A stretch of 64,000 bases of DNA. Source: Bacteroidota bacterium (GTDB lineage: Bacteria; Bacteroidota; Bacteroidia; 2-12-FULL-35-15). Where the stretch lies: positions 1-64,000 of the forward strand of contig CANJYB010000008.1 in assembly GCA_947479085.1 (NCBI GenBank), given 5' to 3'. The notes under the pieces are model-generated. The model did not search any database. It was not told where the DNA came from and worked only from the letters and a program-made list of their open reading frames with translations. Both the position numbers and the translations under genes were made by a program. This document shows positions 1 to 8,633 of the stretch, piece by piece (the first letter of the stretch is position 1; the number at the start of each line of letters is the position of its first letter).

Positions 1-137
1 TAGAAAAGTTGTTTGTGAAAAATGTTATTCCGATAAGACCAAAAAGGAGTTTTGAACGAAATACATCGAAGTATCGAAACCGAAAGAAACCTCCGTTAAC
101 AAAGAACTTTAAGCATGCTTTCTAATTCCTTAACTTA
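1..137 (+). other. Possible C-terminal end of an upstream gene
   Basis: One forward frame is open from base 3 to a TAA at 123-125 (40 codons, very rich in Arg and Lys) and would end 12 bases before the next gene. This could be the tail of a gene that starts outside the window. It is short enough to occur by chance in AT-rich DNA and shows no motif, so it is only a possibility. Confidence 0.2.
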
Positions 138-512
138 ATGACATTGCCCGTGCAGGTGCCGGTCCAAAAACAAGTAGCAGTATCGCGCAACTATCAGTTG
201 CTTCCCGACAAGGCATTAACGGAGTTTGCACGGAAAGTGATTTTTGCCATGCACTTTAACCCCAACTTCGCGCAATCGAAAAGCAACATAAATGTGCTGG
301 TGCGTTCGGTTACCGAAATGGAAGACAGGCTGAATCAACGTGGAATGGATAACAACCTCCATAACTTTCATTCATTAAAAACACAACGAATGGAAGTGCT
401 AAACCATCTGCATAACCTTTCCAAAACAGTAAAAGAAATAGCAAAAAACAACCCGGAACAGGCAAGTACAATTATTAAAGAGGCAGGATTTGAATGTATG
501 CCTGGTTTGTAG
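138..512 (+). CDS. Hypothetical protein, short member of a small Bacteroidota family
   Basis: A 124-residue soluble protein with no signal peptide or membrane segment; it is mostly predicted helix and I do not recognise a named domain. Its layout (a basic amphipathic segment followed by FNPNF near residue 42, a central helix pair, then NNPEQASTIIKEAGFE near the C-terminus) parallels the N-terminal half of the 206-residue protein at 29485-30105, which has LGNPGYF and then DNSSTVEDSIAIIQAAGL at corresponding places. I infer that both belong to one family and that this copy lacks the fibronectin-like C-terminal part. The start is the first ATG. It lies alone upstream of a terminator-like hairpin. 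Function unknown. Confidence 0.6.
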   Translation: MTLPVQVPVQKQVAVSRNYQLLPDKALTEFARKVIFAMHFNPNFAQSKSNINVLVRSVTEMEDRLNQRGMDNNLHNFHSLKTQRMEVLNHLHNLSKTVKEIAKNNPEQASTIIKEAGFECMPGL

Positions 513-830
513 TTTCCTGGAATTATTTTAAAAAATAACCAAAAAAAAAGTGTAGCGAAAGGCTTTACAAAATTGGGCGTTGCTTAGTTTTTCTGGACAT
601 TTGGGTTGTAGCGAAGGTTGCTACAAAAAGGAAATATATTTTGGGTTATATTGCCGGGGGGTGTTTTGATGTTGATTCAAATGTGATTCATTCGCAAACG
701 GTGATTAAAGAGTAAGAACAGATTTTAGTAAAAGCTGAAATTCAAAACCTCCCGGTAGAAATATCGGGAGATTTTTATTTTACTAAAAGGAGAAACTAAG
801 AAAGTTTGATTTCATTTAATTAAAAGACAG
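513..830. other. Intergenic region with small hairpins
   Basis: No gene is seen. It contains a short perfect hairpin TTGTAGC (606-612) / GCTACAA (620-626), with a diverged version of the same GTAGCGAA motif near 552-575, and a terminator hairpin at 749-770. The -7 promoter box of the following gene starts at 831. Confidence 0.5.
749..780 (+). terminator. Intrinsic terminator
   Basis: Stem CTCCCG (749-754) / CGGGAG (765-770) with a 10-base loop, preceded by an A-rich run and followed by ATTTTTATTTT. It lies between the small protein gene and the aldo/keto reductase gene. Confidence 0.6.
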
Positions 831-838
831 TAGCTTTG
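831..838 (+). promoter_or_regulatory. Bacteroidota -7 promoter box
   Basis: TAGCTTTG is an exact match to the Bacteroidota consensus TAnnTTTG; a TTTG at 805-808 may be the -33 element. Predicted leader to the ATG at 901 is about 55 bases. Confidence 0.55.
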
Positions 839-900
839 CATTTCAATAATTATCAAAACAAGAGTACTTTAAATAAGTATCACTAAAAATAGAATTAAAA

Positions 901-1749
901 ATGAGCAATTCGAAAACAGGAAAAACATTTACTTTAGGTGAGGACTTAACCGTTAACCGCCTTGGTTTCGGTGCAATGCGAATAACAGGTTCAGGAGTTT
1001 GGGGGCCTCCCGAAAATAAACCGGAGGCAATAAAAGTATTGAAACGAGCAGTGGAACTTGGTGTTAACTTTATAGATACTGCCGATAGTTACGGACCTAA
1101 TGTTTCGGAAGAGCTTATAGCCGAAGCGCTCTACCCCTACTCCAACGATTTGGTGATTGGCACTAAGGGAGGATTCCGCAGGTCAGGGCCTGGCGAATGG
1201 AGCATTGATGCCAGTCCCAAGCATTTAAAACAAGCTCTCGAAGGCAGCCTAAAACGGCTAAAGCTGGATTGTATTGACCTCTATCAGTTGCACCGCATCG
1301 ACTCTAAAGTTCCGGCAGAAGAAACTTTTTCATTCCTTAAACAGGCGCAACAAGATGGGAAAATAAAACACATCGGTTTATCAGAAGTAAACATATCGGA
1401 AATAAAAATGGGAAGAACGTTTTTTGAAGTGGTATCAGTGCAAAACATGTACAGCATAGATAACCGAAAATGGGAAAGTGAACTGGAATACTGCGAGGCA
1501 AATAATATTGCATTTATACCCTGGTATCCCTTAAATGCTGGCAAGGTGGAAAAATTAACTGTGTTACAAAAAATAGCAGACCAAAATAAAAGCACTGTTC
1601 ATCAGGTGGCGTTAAGCTGGTTGCTGCATCATTCCAACGCCATTTTGCTTATACCCGGCACCTCGAGTGTGAAACATCTGGAAGAAAATATAAAAGCTGC
1701 TGCTCTCGAACTTTCGGATGAGGATATGAAAGAACTGGATAAACTGTAA
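901..1749 (+). CDS. Aldo/keto reductase family oxidoreductase
   Basis: A 282-residue (beta/alpha)8-barrel NADPH-dependent oxidoreductase that would reduce aldehydes or ketones; the substrate cannot be read from the sequence. The AKR catalytic tetrad is visible: Asp59 and Tyr64 in FIDTADSYG, Lys89 in IGTKGGF, and His131 in YQLHRID. The cofactor-binding end is present in LIPGTSS (about residue 251) followed by HLEENI. Length is normal for the YdbC/IolS-like short AKRs and the C-terminus (LSDEDMKELDKL) looks complete. It is monocistronic with a TAnnTTTG box at 831. Its 3' end is overlapped for about 100 bases by the converging truncated gene 1649-2494, which reads antisense through its last codons; the reductase is the intact partner. 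Confidence 0.93.
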   Translation: MSNSKTGKTFTLGEDLTVNRLGFGAMRITGSGVWGPPENKPEAIKVLKRAVELGVNFIDTADSYGPNVSEELIAEALYPYSNDLVIGTKGGFRRSGPGEWSIDASPKHLKQALEGSLKRLKLDCIDLYQLHRIDSKVPAEETFSFLKQAQQDGKIKHIGLSEVNISEIKMGRTFFEVVSVQNMYSIDNRKWESELEYCEANNIAFIPWYPLNAGKVEKLTVLQKIADQNKSTVHQVALSWLLHHSNAILLIPGTSSVKHLEENIKAAALELSDEDMKELDKL

Positions 1750-2494
1750 AGAATAATGAGTATTCCAGTTTTACTGTGGAATAAAAAGAGGCTGCATTCC
1801 ACGTGATGGCATAATTACATTGGGAGTTTAATACTTCCCCTCCGTTTGGTGTTATCAATATTGGTGTGGCCGGTGTGATGGTAAATACTGCGTTGCTTAC
1901 ATCCTGCATACAATTTTGAACATAATCCATAACTCTAACCAGACAATTGGTTGATGGAAGATTTGGAACAGTCCACGCATAAATACCTGTAACATTTGAA
2001 TAGTTGGTAACAATATTCACCCAGGTTGCTCCGCCATCTATAGAATATGCTATGTTATAAATATTAGATGTACCCTGAGCATTCCACGTAATATTATGAA
2101 CAGTATTGCCCTGCCATGTTTCTCCACCATTTGGAGATGTAAGAACTACCGGAACGTTAATAGTAAAATACGCATTGCTTTGGTCAACAGTCGAACTGTT
2201 CAATGCATCTTTCACACGCATAAGCACGGTGGAAGATTGCACGTTCGGCACCGTCCATACAAAAGTTCCGTTGGTGGAAAGATAGTTACTGCTTACAGAA
2301 GACCAAATGGTTCCTCCATCAAGTGAGTAATCAATGTTCCAGTAATTGGAAGGACTTCCTGTTTGTGTCCAGGTGACAGTATATTGCTGACAGGAGTATA
2401 ATACCTCCCCACCGTTAGGTGCTGTAACTGTAATTGTTTGTGCATTCAAATGCGAAATAAAAAGCACAGCGATAAATAGTAATAATTTCTTCAT
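1649..2494 (-). CDS. Secreted Ig-like repeat protein, apparently 3'-truncated
   Basis: Starts at ATG 2494 with a clear signal peptide (MKKLLLFIAVLFISHLNAQ). Mature protein is a series of about 95-residue beta-sandwich repeats beginning TPNGGE and containing YSLDGG.TW and WTVPN motifs, as in many Bacteroidota T9SS cargo proteins. Two repeats are complete; the third stops at KLEYSL (about base 1754), just where DGG.TW should follow. From there the frame runs antisense into the aldo/keto reductase gene to a stop at 1649, giving a tail with no similarity to the repeats, and no T9SS sorting domain remains. I infer that a deletion or rearrangement removed the 3' part; a longer TTG start at 2530 is rejected because it overlaps the promoter box. 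Confidence 0.6.
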   Translation of the reverse strand: MKKLLLFIAVLFISHLNAQTITVTAPNGGEVLYSCQQYTVTWTQTGSPSNYWNIDYSLDGGTIWSSVSSNYLSTNGTFVWTVPNVQSSTVLMRVKDALNSSTVDQSNAYFTINVPVVLTSPNGGETWQGNTVHNITWNAQGTSNIYNIAYSIDGGATWVNIVTNYSNVTGIYAWTVPNLPSTNCLVRVMDYVQNCMQDVSNAVFTITPATPILITPNGGEVLNSQCNYAITWNAASFYSTVKLEYSLFFTVYPVLSYPHPKVREQQLLYFLPDVSHSRCRV

Positions 2495-2527
2495 GTTTAA
2501 TAGTTTTGTTTGTTTTTTAAAGGGTAA

Positions 2528-2535
2528 CAAAAGTA
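2528..2535 (-). promoter_or_regulatory. Bacteroidota -7 promoter box
   Basis: Reads TACTTTTG on the minus strand, an exact TAnnTTTG match about 30 bases before the ATG at 2494. It supports that ATG over an upstream TTG. Confidence 0.55.
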
Positions 2536-2672
2536 ATCAAACTAATCAAAGAAACGGATGCCGAACACAAAGATTTTTGCACAGAAAAAACATCTTCCTT
2601 CAATGGTTATGCATATACAAACAAAGCACTTCTTAACAGTTTTTAAATCTTTATATTTTTTATTGTAAAAGT

Positions 2673-2680
2673 TAAATTTG
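2673..2680 (+). promoter_or_regulatory. Bacteroidota -7 promoter box
   Basis: TAAATTTG matches TAnnTTTG exactly, 54 bases before the ATG at 2735. With the box at 2528-2535 on the other strand it forms a divergent promoter region. Confidence 0.5.
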
Positions 2681-2734
2681 TAATATTGTCGAAGAATAAT
2701 TTTTCTTGAAATAATTAATGTCAATTAAATAAAA

Positions 2735-4117
2735 ATGCGAAACAGGGTTAAGAGTTTTTTTCTGTTTTTAAAACGAATAGGGTTTTACATTCCTTTCACA
2801 TGGTATTTTGTTTTGTTCACTGTTGCTTCCGGCCTTGGTACTTTATGGTTGAAAAAACAAGACAGCTTTCCTGATTCGGCCTTTTCTGATATTTTTTCAT
2901 TACTGTTTCGCTTCGCAGTTTATTTTGTTCTGGTTCTTCTTGGCCTGGCGCTTCTTTTTACCGGTATTTCTGTCATTTACTTTTTATGGAAAAAAAAGAA
3001 AACCGGGATAGATTTCAGAATTACCACCCCTACCGCTTCTGAAATACAAATGGGAAAACAGCCAATCGAAATTTATCTTCACCCGGTATTGAAACCTTTT
3101 TTAGGGTTTATCAAATTACGTTTGAAGTACGACAAAACGCATTACTCAGAAAAGTTTTATTTAATAAAACCAACTCAATTCAAATTCTTTAACACTACCC
3201 TTGAAGGTAAATACAACTGGGGTTTAACGGAAATAAAAGAATACCGGGTTGAAAAAGTGATACTTTATTTTGAAGATTTTTTTCAATTCTTTTCTTTTGC
3301 TTTAACTATCCATACAAACAGTAATTTCCATACTCAGCCTGTTGCTCATTCTTCTGAAATGATGAATGCCTTTCCTCGAAAAACAGAAGAAACCAGCACC
3401 CGGATTGAAGAAATAAAAAAAGTGGAAGGCGAACACATCAATTATAAAAACTTTGAAAGCAATGACGATGTGCGAAGAATTGTCTGGAAAATTTATGCAA
3501 AAAACAAAGAACTGGTGGTTCGTATTCCCGAAATATTAGACCCCTATGCTTCTCATATTTATCTTTATGCTTCTTTCTTTTCTGCTTTCGAAATTTCAGG
3601 AAATGAAGTCGTGGAAATTCCTTTCCTGAACTATTATAAAACCTTATGCTGGAGTGTCTACAAACAATTGCAGGGAAAGGGCCTTGAAGTTCGATTTGTT
3701 GCCGACCAGAATATTCCACAGTCTAAAATGAATAATCAGGATGAACAGGTAAAGTACACCATCTCGGTAAGTCAATGGCACAAGGAAAAGGAACTGCGCG
3801 ATTACATAAAACCAAAAGACGCTTCGGTGGTTATCATTTCTTCTTTATCAGATATTGACCAGGTCAATCAACTGATAGAACAATTTGGAAATGAAATTTC
3901 ATTTATTTTTGTTCCTTTAACCGACAGCCTGAACAAACAACACCTTGGAGATTGGCTTCAGTGGTTATTTGTTCAGCAGGAAAAAGATGCCATTGCAAAA
4001 TATAAAACCAACTGGAGCCTATCCTTATTGAGATTAAAAATTGCCAAAAACGAAAAACAGTTAAAACAATTACTGGAGCAATACGACAAATCTACAGTCA
4101 TTAAAAAGATAAGTTAA
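2735..4117 (+). CDS. DUF58 domain-containing membrane protein
   Basis: A 460-residue protein with two N-terminal transmembrane helices (about 17-38 and 55-85), then a large soluble part. The DUF58 signature is present near residue 245: NFESNDDVRRIVWKIYAKN, corresponding to the family pattern Y-x-x-x-D-D-x-R-x-I-D-W-K-x-x-A-R. Family members usually have a vWA-like fold after this motif and sit next to a MoxR-type AAA ATPase; no such ATPase is encoded nearby, so this is a solitary copy. In related systems the protein works in envelope stress, aerotolerance (Bat) or surface maturation, but the role here cannot be assigned. It precedes the TonB receptor gene by 133 bases with its own promoter, so co-transcription is not certain. 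Confidence 0.82.
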   Translation: MRNRVKSFFLFLKRIGFYIPFTWYFVLFTVASGLGTLWLKKQDSFPDSAFSDIFSLLFRFAVYFVLVLLGLALLFTGISVIYFLWKKKKTGIDFRITTPTASEIQMGKQPIEIYLHPVLKPFLGFIKLRLKYDKTHYSEKFYLIKPTQFKFFNTTLEGKYNWGLTEIKEYRVEKVILYFEDFFQFFSFALTIHTNSNFHTQPVAHSSEMMNAFPRKTEETSTRIEEIKKVEGEHINYKNFESNDDVRRIVWKIYAKNKELVVRIPEILDPYASHIYLYASFFSAFEISGNEVVEIPFLNYYKTLCWSVYKQLQGKGLEVRFVADQNIPQSKMNNQDEQVKYTISVSQWHKEKELRDYIKPKDASVVIISSLSDIDQVNQLIEQFGNEISFIFVPLTDSLNKQHLGDWLQWLFVQQEKDAIAKYKTNWSLSLLRLKIAKNEKQLKQLLEQYDKSTVIKKIS

Positions 4118-4200
4118 CGCCTCCCCTCCCCCGTTTACAATTCATCCTTTAAATTCAACAACTCATCCGTTTTCAACTTTCCCATGTTTGCCATTCAAAG

Positions 4201-4208
4201 TAATTTTG
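4201..4208 (+). promoter_or_regulatory. Bacteroidota -7 promoter box
   Basis: TAATTTTG, an exact TAnnTTTG match, 42 bases before the ATG at 4251. It lies downstream of an in-frame alternative start at 4188, which it therefore argues against. Confidence 0.55.
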
Positions 4209-4250
4209 TCGCATCAAAACCAAATAACTCTTAACACAAAAATTATTCAA

Positions 4251-6632
4251 ATGAAAAAAATTCACACCTTCTTAGTACTCTTCATTGCAGGAGTATTTGC
4301 AACCACAACTGTTAATGCACAATCATCCACTCAAACCATTAAAGGAACAGTCACCGATAAACTTTCTCAGGCAACTATACCTGGGGTTAACATTATTATA
4401 ATGGGTTCCGAACCATTAAAAGGAACAACCTCCGACCTTGACGGGCATTTTAAAATTTCGGATGTTACCCCCGGTCGTTACGATTTAAAAATAACTTATG
4501 TGGGGTACCGCGAAATTGTAATTCCCAATGTGGTGGTTACTTCAGGTAAAGAAGTTTCAGTCGACATTGGCCTGGAAGAAAATGTAAATTCGCTAAAGGA
4601 AGTCGTCATTTCAGGAACAAAGAAAAACGAAACCAATAACGAACTGGCAACGGTGAGTGGTCGTTCGTTTTCCATGGAAGAAGTGAACCGGTATGCAGGT
4701 GGTCGTTCCGACCCATCCCGATTAGCAGCTAATTTTGCAGGAGTAAGTTCTCCTGACGATTCCCGAAATGATATTGTCATTCGTGGTAATTCACCAACGG
4801 GTGTTTTATGGAGAATTGAAGGATTAAACATTCCAAACCCTAACCATTTTTCCACAGTGGGTACCACAGGTGGTCCTGTAAGTGCAATTAATACAAACGT
4901 TCTCAAAAACTCTGATTTCTTTACTTCTGCTTTTCCTTCCGAATATGGCAATGCAAATGCAGGCGTTTTTGATTTAGGTTTTCGTAACGGCAATTCCGAT
5001 AAACGCGAACATACAATTCAATTTGGCGCGCTCACCGGATTGGAAGCCATGACCGAAGGTCCCATTAACAAGGAAAAAGGTTCTTCCTATCTCATTGCAT
5101 ATCGTTACTCCTTCACTGGGTTTGCACAGGCATTAGGTTTATCTGTAGGTACTACTGCTACTCCATTCTACCAGGACATTTCTTTTAAAATAAACAGCGG
5201 AACTACAAAATTCGGAAAGTTCACTCTTTTTGGATTAGGTGGACGTAGTAAAATAGAATTTAAGCATGATAAAATTGACAGTACGGATTTGTTTGCCGAC
5301 CCAACTATGGATAGCTACTTTACAAGCGATGTAGGATTAATCGGGTTAAAACATTTTATACGTGTTGGAGAAAAATCTTATTTCAGTACCGTTATTGGTT
5401 CCACTTATGCAGCTTCATATTTTACCCAGGATTCCGTTTCAAGGTCGGATGCATCAACCCTGAGAATCATTGAAAACAAAGTAACGCAGATTCATTATTC
5501 AATCAACACCTCATTTAACACAAAAGTAAATTCCAAATTATTTATTAAAATCGGTGCTATCGGTGAAGAACTTTACCTTCATCTCTTCGATCGCAGAAGG
5601 CAGTTTACTCCTTACTGGAAACAAATCTGGGACTTCAACGATTATGCTACTTTAGTGCAGGGGTACGTTCATGCCAAATACAGCTTTACAGAAAAACTAA
5701 CGCTCAATGCAGGTTTGCACGGTCAATGGCTGACATTAAATAATTCCTATTCCGTTGAACCACGCGTAGGATTCAAATACCAGGTGAATGAAAAAAATGC
5801 ATTAAGTCTTGGTTATGGCATGCATAGCCAGATGCAACCTACCGATGTTTATTTTTATCGTGCCTTAAAGCCGGATGGGACTTATGATGAATCGAACCAC
5901 AACCTGGATTTCACAAGAAGTCAGCATTTTGTATTGGGCTATGATGTATTGCCAGCAAAAGATTGGAGAATAAAACTGGAAACGTACTACCAGATGTTGT
6001 CTAATGTACCCGTAACAGTTCAACCAGGTAGTTTTTCGATGTTAAATACTGGTGCAAGTTTTAATCCGAACGAAAATAGTTACCTTGAAAATAAAGGAAC
6101 AGGGACTAATTACGGAGTGGAATTTACTTTAGAGAAATTTTTCAGCAAAGGATATTATGGCTTGCTTACAGGAACTTTATACGAATCGAAATACAAAGGC
6201 AGTGATGGGGTGGAACACAATACCGCCTTTAACGGAAAATACGTTTACAATATATTAATCGGAAAAGAATTTAAAATTGGCAAACAAAAACGCAATGCCA
6301 TTTCTATTGATGTTAAAATGACAGAAGCCGGAGGGAGATATTATACACCGGTAGATTTGGCTGCATCTCAGGCCGCACATCAGCAGGTATTGCAGGGAGA
6401 TGATTATGCATATACCGAACGCAATACAGATTTTTTTCGCCTTGATGTAAAAGCTGGTATAACAGTGAACAGTAAAAAAAGAAAACTGGCGCAATCATTA
6501 TTCTTTGACATTCAAAACGTGACCAACAACAAAAATGTATTTGCTGAAAGATACAATCCGCAAACAAACAACATCAACACAGCTTATCAAATCGGGTTTT
6601 TCCCTAATTTTGTTTATAAGGTTCAGTTTTAG
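4251..6632 (+). CDS. TonB-dependent outer-membrane receptor with carboxypeptidase-like domain
   Basis: 793 residues. Signal peptide MKKIHTFLVLFIAGVFATTTVNAQ; then a carboxypeptidase-D regulatory-like domain (about residues 27-112, starting IKGTVTDK and containing TTSDLDGHFKI and YVGY), a plug domain (about 118-245, with VVISGTKK and a NDIVIRGNSPTGVLWRIEG segment), and a large 22-strand type barrel ending in an aromatic residue (YKVQF), the usual outer-membrane assembly signal. This is the Bacteroidota family that imports ligands using TonB/ExbBD energy; the ligand is unknown and there is no SusD-like partner, so it is not a typical polysaccharide locus. The start is set by the signal peptide and a -7 box. 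A LytS/LytTR pair lies 140 bases downstream and might sense or regulate it. Confidence 0.88.
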   Translation: MKKIHTFLVLFIAGVFATTTVNAQSSTQTIKGTVTDKLSQATIPGVNIIIMGSEPLKGTTSDLDGHFKISDVTPGRYDLKITYVGYREIVIPNVVVTSGKEVSVDIGLEENVNSLKEVVISGTKKNETNNELATVSGRSFSMEEVNRYAGGRSDPSRLAANFAGVSSPDDSRNDIVIRGNSPTGVLWRIEGLNIPNPNHFSTVGTTGGPVSAINTNVLKNSDFFTSAFPSEYGNANAGVFDLGFRNGNSDKREHTIQFGALTGLEAMTEGPINKEKGSSYLIAYRYSFTGFAQALGLSVGTTATPFYQDISFKINSGTTKFGKFTLFGLGGRSKIEFKHDKIDSTDLFADPTMDSYFTSDVGLIGLKHFIRVGEKSYFSTVIGSTYAASYFTQDSVSRSDASTLRIIENKVTQIHYSINTSFNTKVNSKLFIKIGAIGEELYLHLFDRRRQFTPYWKQIWDFNDYATLVQGYVHAKYSFTEKLTLNAGLHGQWLTLNNSYSVEPRVGFKYQVNEKNALSLGYGMHSQMQPTDVYFYRALKPDGTYDESNHNLDFTRSQHFVLGYDVLPAKDWRIKLETYYQMLSNVPVTVQPGSFSMLNTGASFNPNENSYLENKGTGTNYGVEFTLEKFFSKGYYGLLTGTLYESKYKGSDGVEHNTAFNGKYVYNILIGKEFKIGKQKRNAISIDVKMTEAGGRYYTPVDLAASQAAHQQVLQGDDYAYTERNTDFFRLDVKAGITVNSKKRKLAQSLFFDIQNVTNNKNVFAERYNPQTNNINTAYQIGFFPNFVYKVQF

Positions 6633-6761
6633 ATAATAATAAAATCAAAAAGACGATAAGAATGAATTGAAAGATGTCACGCAAAGACTTAAAGAGCGCA
6701 AAGGATTTATTACAAAATATGTTCTTTGGGAACTTTGGTCTTTGTGTGAAATATTTTTTGT

Positions 6762-6769
6762 TACTTTTA
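6762..6769 (+). promoter_or_regulatory. Candidate -7 box with -33 element
   Basis: TACTTTTA matches seven of eight positions of TAnnTTTG, with TTTG at 6741-6744 (17-base spacer). It lies only 4 bases before the ATG at 6774, so the mRNA would be near leaderless. Confidence 0.35.
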
Positions 6770-6773
6770 ACAC

Positions 6774-7790
6774 ATGAGGAATAACCCAAAGCGTTTTATA
6801 TACATGGTACTGGTCGGGATAGGTATTTCCTTACTCCTCGATTCGATCATGCCGTTTCAAAACCCGAATTACAACAGGTTTTACGGAATGCTCATGTCCA
6901 TCATCATCACCATTACAGTTTGGGAAGGAGTATTGCGCATTGATAGCTGGATGAATATAAAATACCCATGGCAGTCCAAATCCATGAAAAGAGTACTCAT
7001 CCAATCTCCCGTAAGTATACTTTACAGCGCATTGGTTATTTATTTCATGATGCTGGTATTTAACCGTATTATATGTAAACTTCCTTCTCAAAATCAAGGC
7101 ACCTTACTTAGTGTATGTATAGTAGTAGGCTTATTGGTTACATCTATATTACTAGCCATCGAAATCAGCATGCAGTTTTTTTACAACTGGAAAAACTCCT
7201 TACTCGAAATTGAAAAACACAAAACCGAAACCGCACAGGCTCAATTACAAAACCTGAAAAACCAAATCAATCCTCACTTCCTTTTCAACAACCTGAGTGT
7301 GCTTTCTTCATTGGTTTACAAAGACCAGGACAAGGCAGTAGATTTTATCAACCAGCTTTCAAAAGTATATCGTTACCTTTTGGATAACAGGAACAGCGAA
7401 CTGGTAACGCTCGAAAATGAAATGACTTTTATTCATTCTTACACTTACCTGCTCAAAATTCGTTTCGATAAAAACATTCTTTTTAATATCGACATCGAAC
7501 CTACTATGCAGCAGCGTTTGATTCCTCCTATGTCATTACAAATGCTGATTGAAAATGCCATCAAACACAATGAAATTTCAAACGAACTTCCATTAACCAT
7601 TTCCATTTCAGCAGCCAAAGAAGTGTTGAGTATTTCCAATAATCTTCAACTTCGCAGCAATGCCGAACCAAGTTCCAAAACAGGCCTGCAAAACATCATC
7701 GACCGTTACCAATACTTTACTACCAACGAAGTAAAAGTAATCAATGACGAAAAAACATTCAATGTCACTCTTCCTTTATTACATCCATAA
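6774..7790 (+). CDS. LytS-family sensor histidine kinase
   Basis: A 338-residue inner-membrane kinase. Four N-terminal transmembrane helices (about 9-27, 38-52, 78-100, 110-134) are followed by a short coiled coil and the His_kinase (PF06580) domain: QINPHFLFNNLSVLSSL carries phosphoacceptor His168, and the ATPase part shows PPMSLQMLIENAIKHNE (N box) and a shortened G-box region (SSKTGLQNIIDRY). The family phosphorylates LytTR-type response regulators; the next gene is exactly that. The two genes overlap by one base (TAATG), showing translational coupling. The sensed signal is unknown; no extracellular domain of size is present, so sensing is within the membrane. Confidence 0.9.
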   Translation: MRNNPKRFIYMVLVGIGISLLLDSIMPFQNPNYNRFYGMLMSIIITITVWEGVLRIDSWMNIKYPWQSKSMKRVLIQSPVSILYSALVIYFMMLVFNRIICKLPSQNQGTLLSVCIVVGLLVTSILLAIEISMQFFYNWKNSLLEIEKHKTETAQAQLQNLKNQINPHFLFNNLSVLSSLVYKDQDKAVDFINQLSKVYRYLLDNRNSELVTLENEMTFIHSYTYLLKIRFDKNILFNIDIEPTMQQRLIPPMSLQMLIENAIKHNEISNELPLTISISAAKEVLSISNNLQLRSNAEPSSKTGLQNIIDRYQYFTTNEVKVINDEKTFNVTLPLLHP

Positions 7791-8545
7791 TGAATGCAAT
7801 TATCATAGAAGACGAACAACTTTCGGCCGAGCACCTGGTTACCCTTTTACATAAAATTGATAAAAGCATTACCATCATTGCCACTTTCGACAGTGTAAAG
7901 AAAAGTCTTGAAGCTTTTCAGAAAGGAATAAAAGCCGACCTATTGTTTGTAGATATTCACCTGGCCGATGGATTAAGTTTCGAGCTGTTCAACAAAATCA
8001 GTATCGATATTCCTGTAATATTTACCACCGCTTATGATGAATATGCCATCAGGGCTTTTAAAACAAACAGCGTAGATTACCTTTTAAAACCAATTGGAAT
8101 AGACGACCTGCGGAATGCTATTACCAAATTTAACAAACTGAATGAGCGCCATCAGTCGCTGATTATCGAAAATATTACCAATGCCTATAACAGCCTGAAC
8201 AAACAATACAAAAACCGTTTCATGGTAAAAATGGGCGAAAACATTACCTCAGTAAAGGCTGATGACATCTCTCATTTTATTGCAGAAGATAAAATAGTGC
8301 TGCTTACCACCACTGCCGGAAAACGTTTTGCAATTGATTATACTCTCGACCAACTAGAAACACTCATTGCTCCCGAATCATTTTTTCGGATGAACCGCAA
8401 AGTCATTATTAATATCAATGCCATTCAAAAAGTAAGTGCCTATTTTAATAGTCGCCTCATCATCACCTCTCCCGCCCTTTCAGGTGACGATTGCATAGTT
8501 AGCCGCGAAAGAGTAAACGATTTCAAATCGTGGCTCGATAAATAA
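7790..8545 (+). CDS. LytTR-family response regulator
   Basis: 251 residues. Receiver domain 1-120 with acidic pocket Glu7-Asp8, phosphoacceptor Asp55 in LFVDIHLADG, the Thr in FTTAYDEYA and Lys in LLKPIG. A LytTR DNA-binding domain follows (about 145-250), with typical IAEDKIVLL, FFRMNRKVIININAI and VSRERVNDFKSWL segments. It is the cognate regulator of the LytS-like kinase immediately upstream and is co-translated with it. LytTR proteins bind direct repeats upstream of target promoters; a natural candidate target is the neighbouring TonB receptor gene, but no operator was identified. Confidence 0.92.
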   Translation: MNAIIIEDEQLSAEHLVTLLHKIDKSITIIATFDSVKKSLEAFQKGIKADLLFVDIHLADGLSFELFNKISIDIPVIFTTAYDEYAIRAFKTNSVDYLLKPIGIDDLRNAITKFNKLNERHQSLIIENITNAYNSLNKQYKNRFMVKMGENITSVKADDISHFIAEDKIVLLTTTAGKRFAIDYTLDQLETLIAPESFFRMNRKVIININAIQKVSAYFNSRLIITSPALSGDDCIVSRERVNDFKSWLDK

Positions 8546-8574
8546 AAAATACTTATTACACAAACCTTATAAAC

Positions 8575-8608
8575 AAAAAAATCCCCCGAAATATTCGGAG
8601 GATTTTAA
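8575..8608. terminator. Bidirectional intrinsic terminator
   Basis: Arms TCCCCCGAA (8582-8590) and TTCGGAGGA (8594-8602) pair with one mismatch or wobble. A run of seven A precedes and TTTTAATT follows, so it can end the plus-strand LytTR operon and the converging lipoprotein gene; pairing is better on the minus strand. Confidence 0.7.
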
Positions 8609-8633
8609 TTAATCGAAAGCGAGTGTTTGTTTT

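Noticed and set aside
2542-2724. 60-codon minus-strand frame in the divergent promoter region
   Set aside because: It overlaps two exact -7 promoter boxes, is AT-rich and shows no domain or signal peptide.
2735-4117. Bat aerotolerance operon
   Set aside because: Only the DUF58 gene is present; no MoxR ATPase, vWA or TPR (BatA-E) genes lie next to it.
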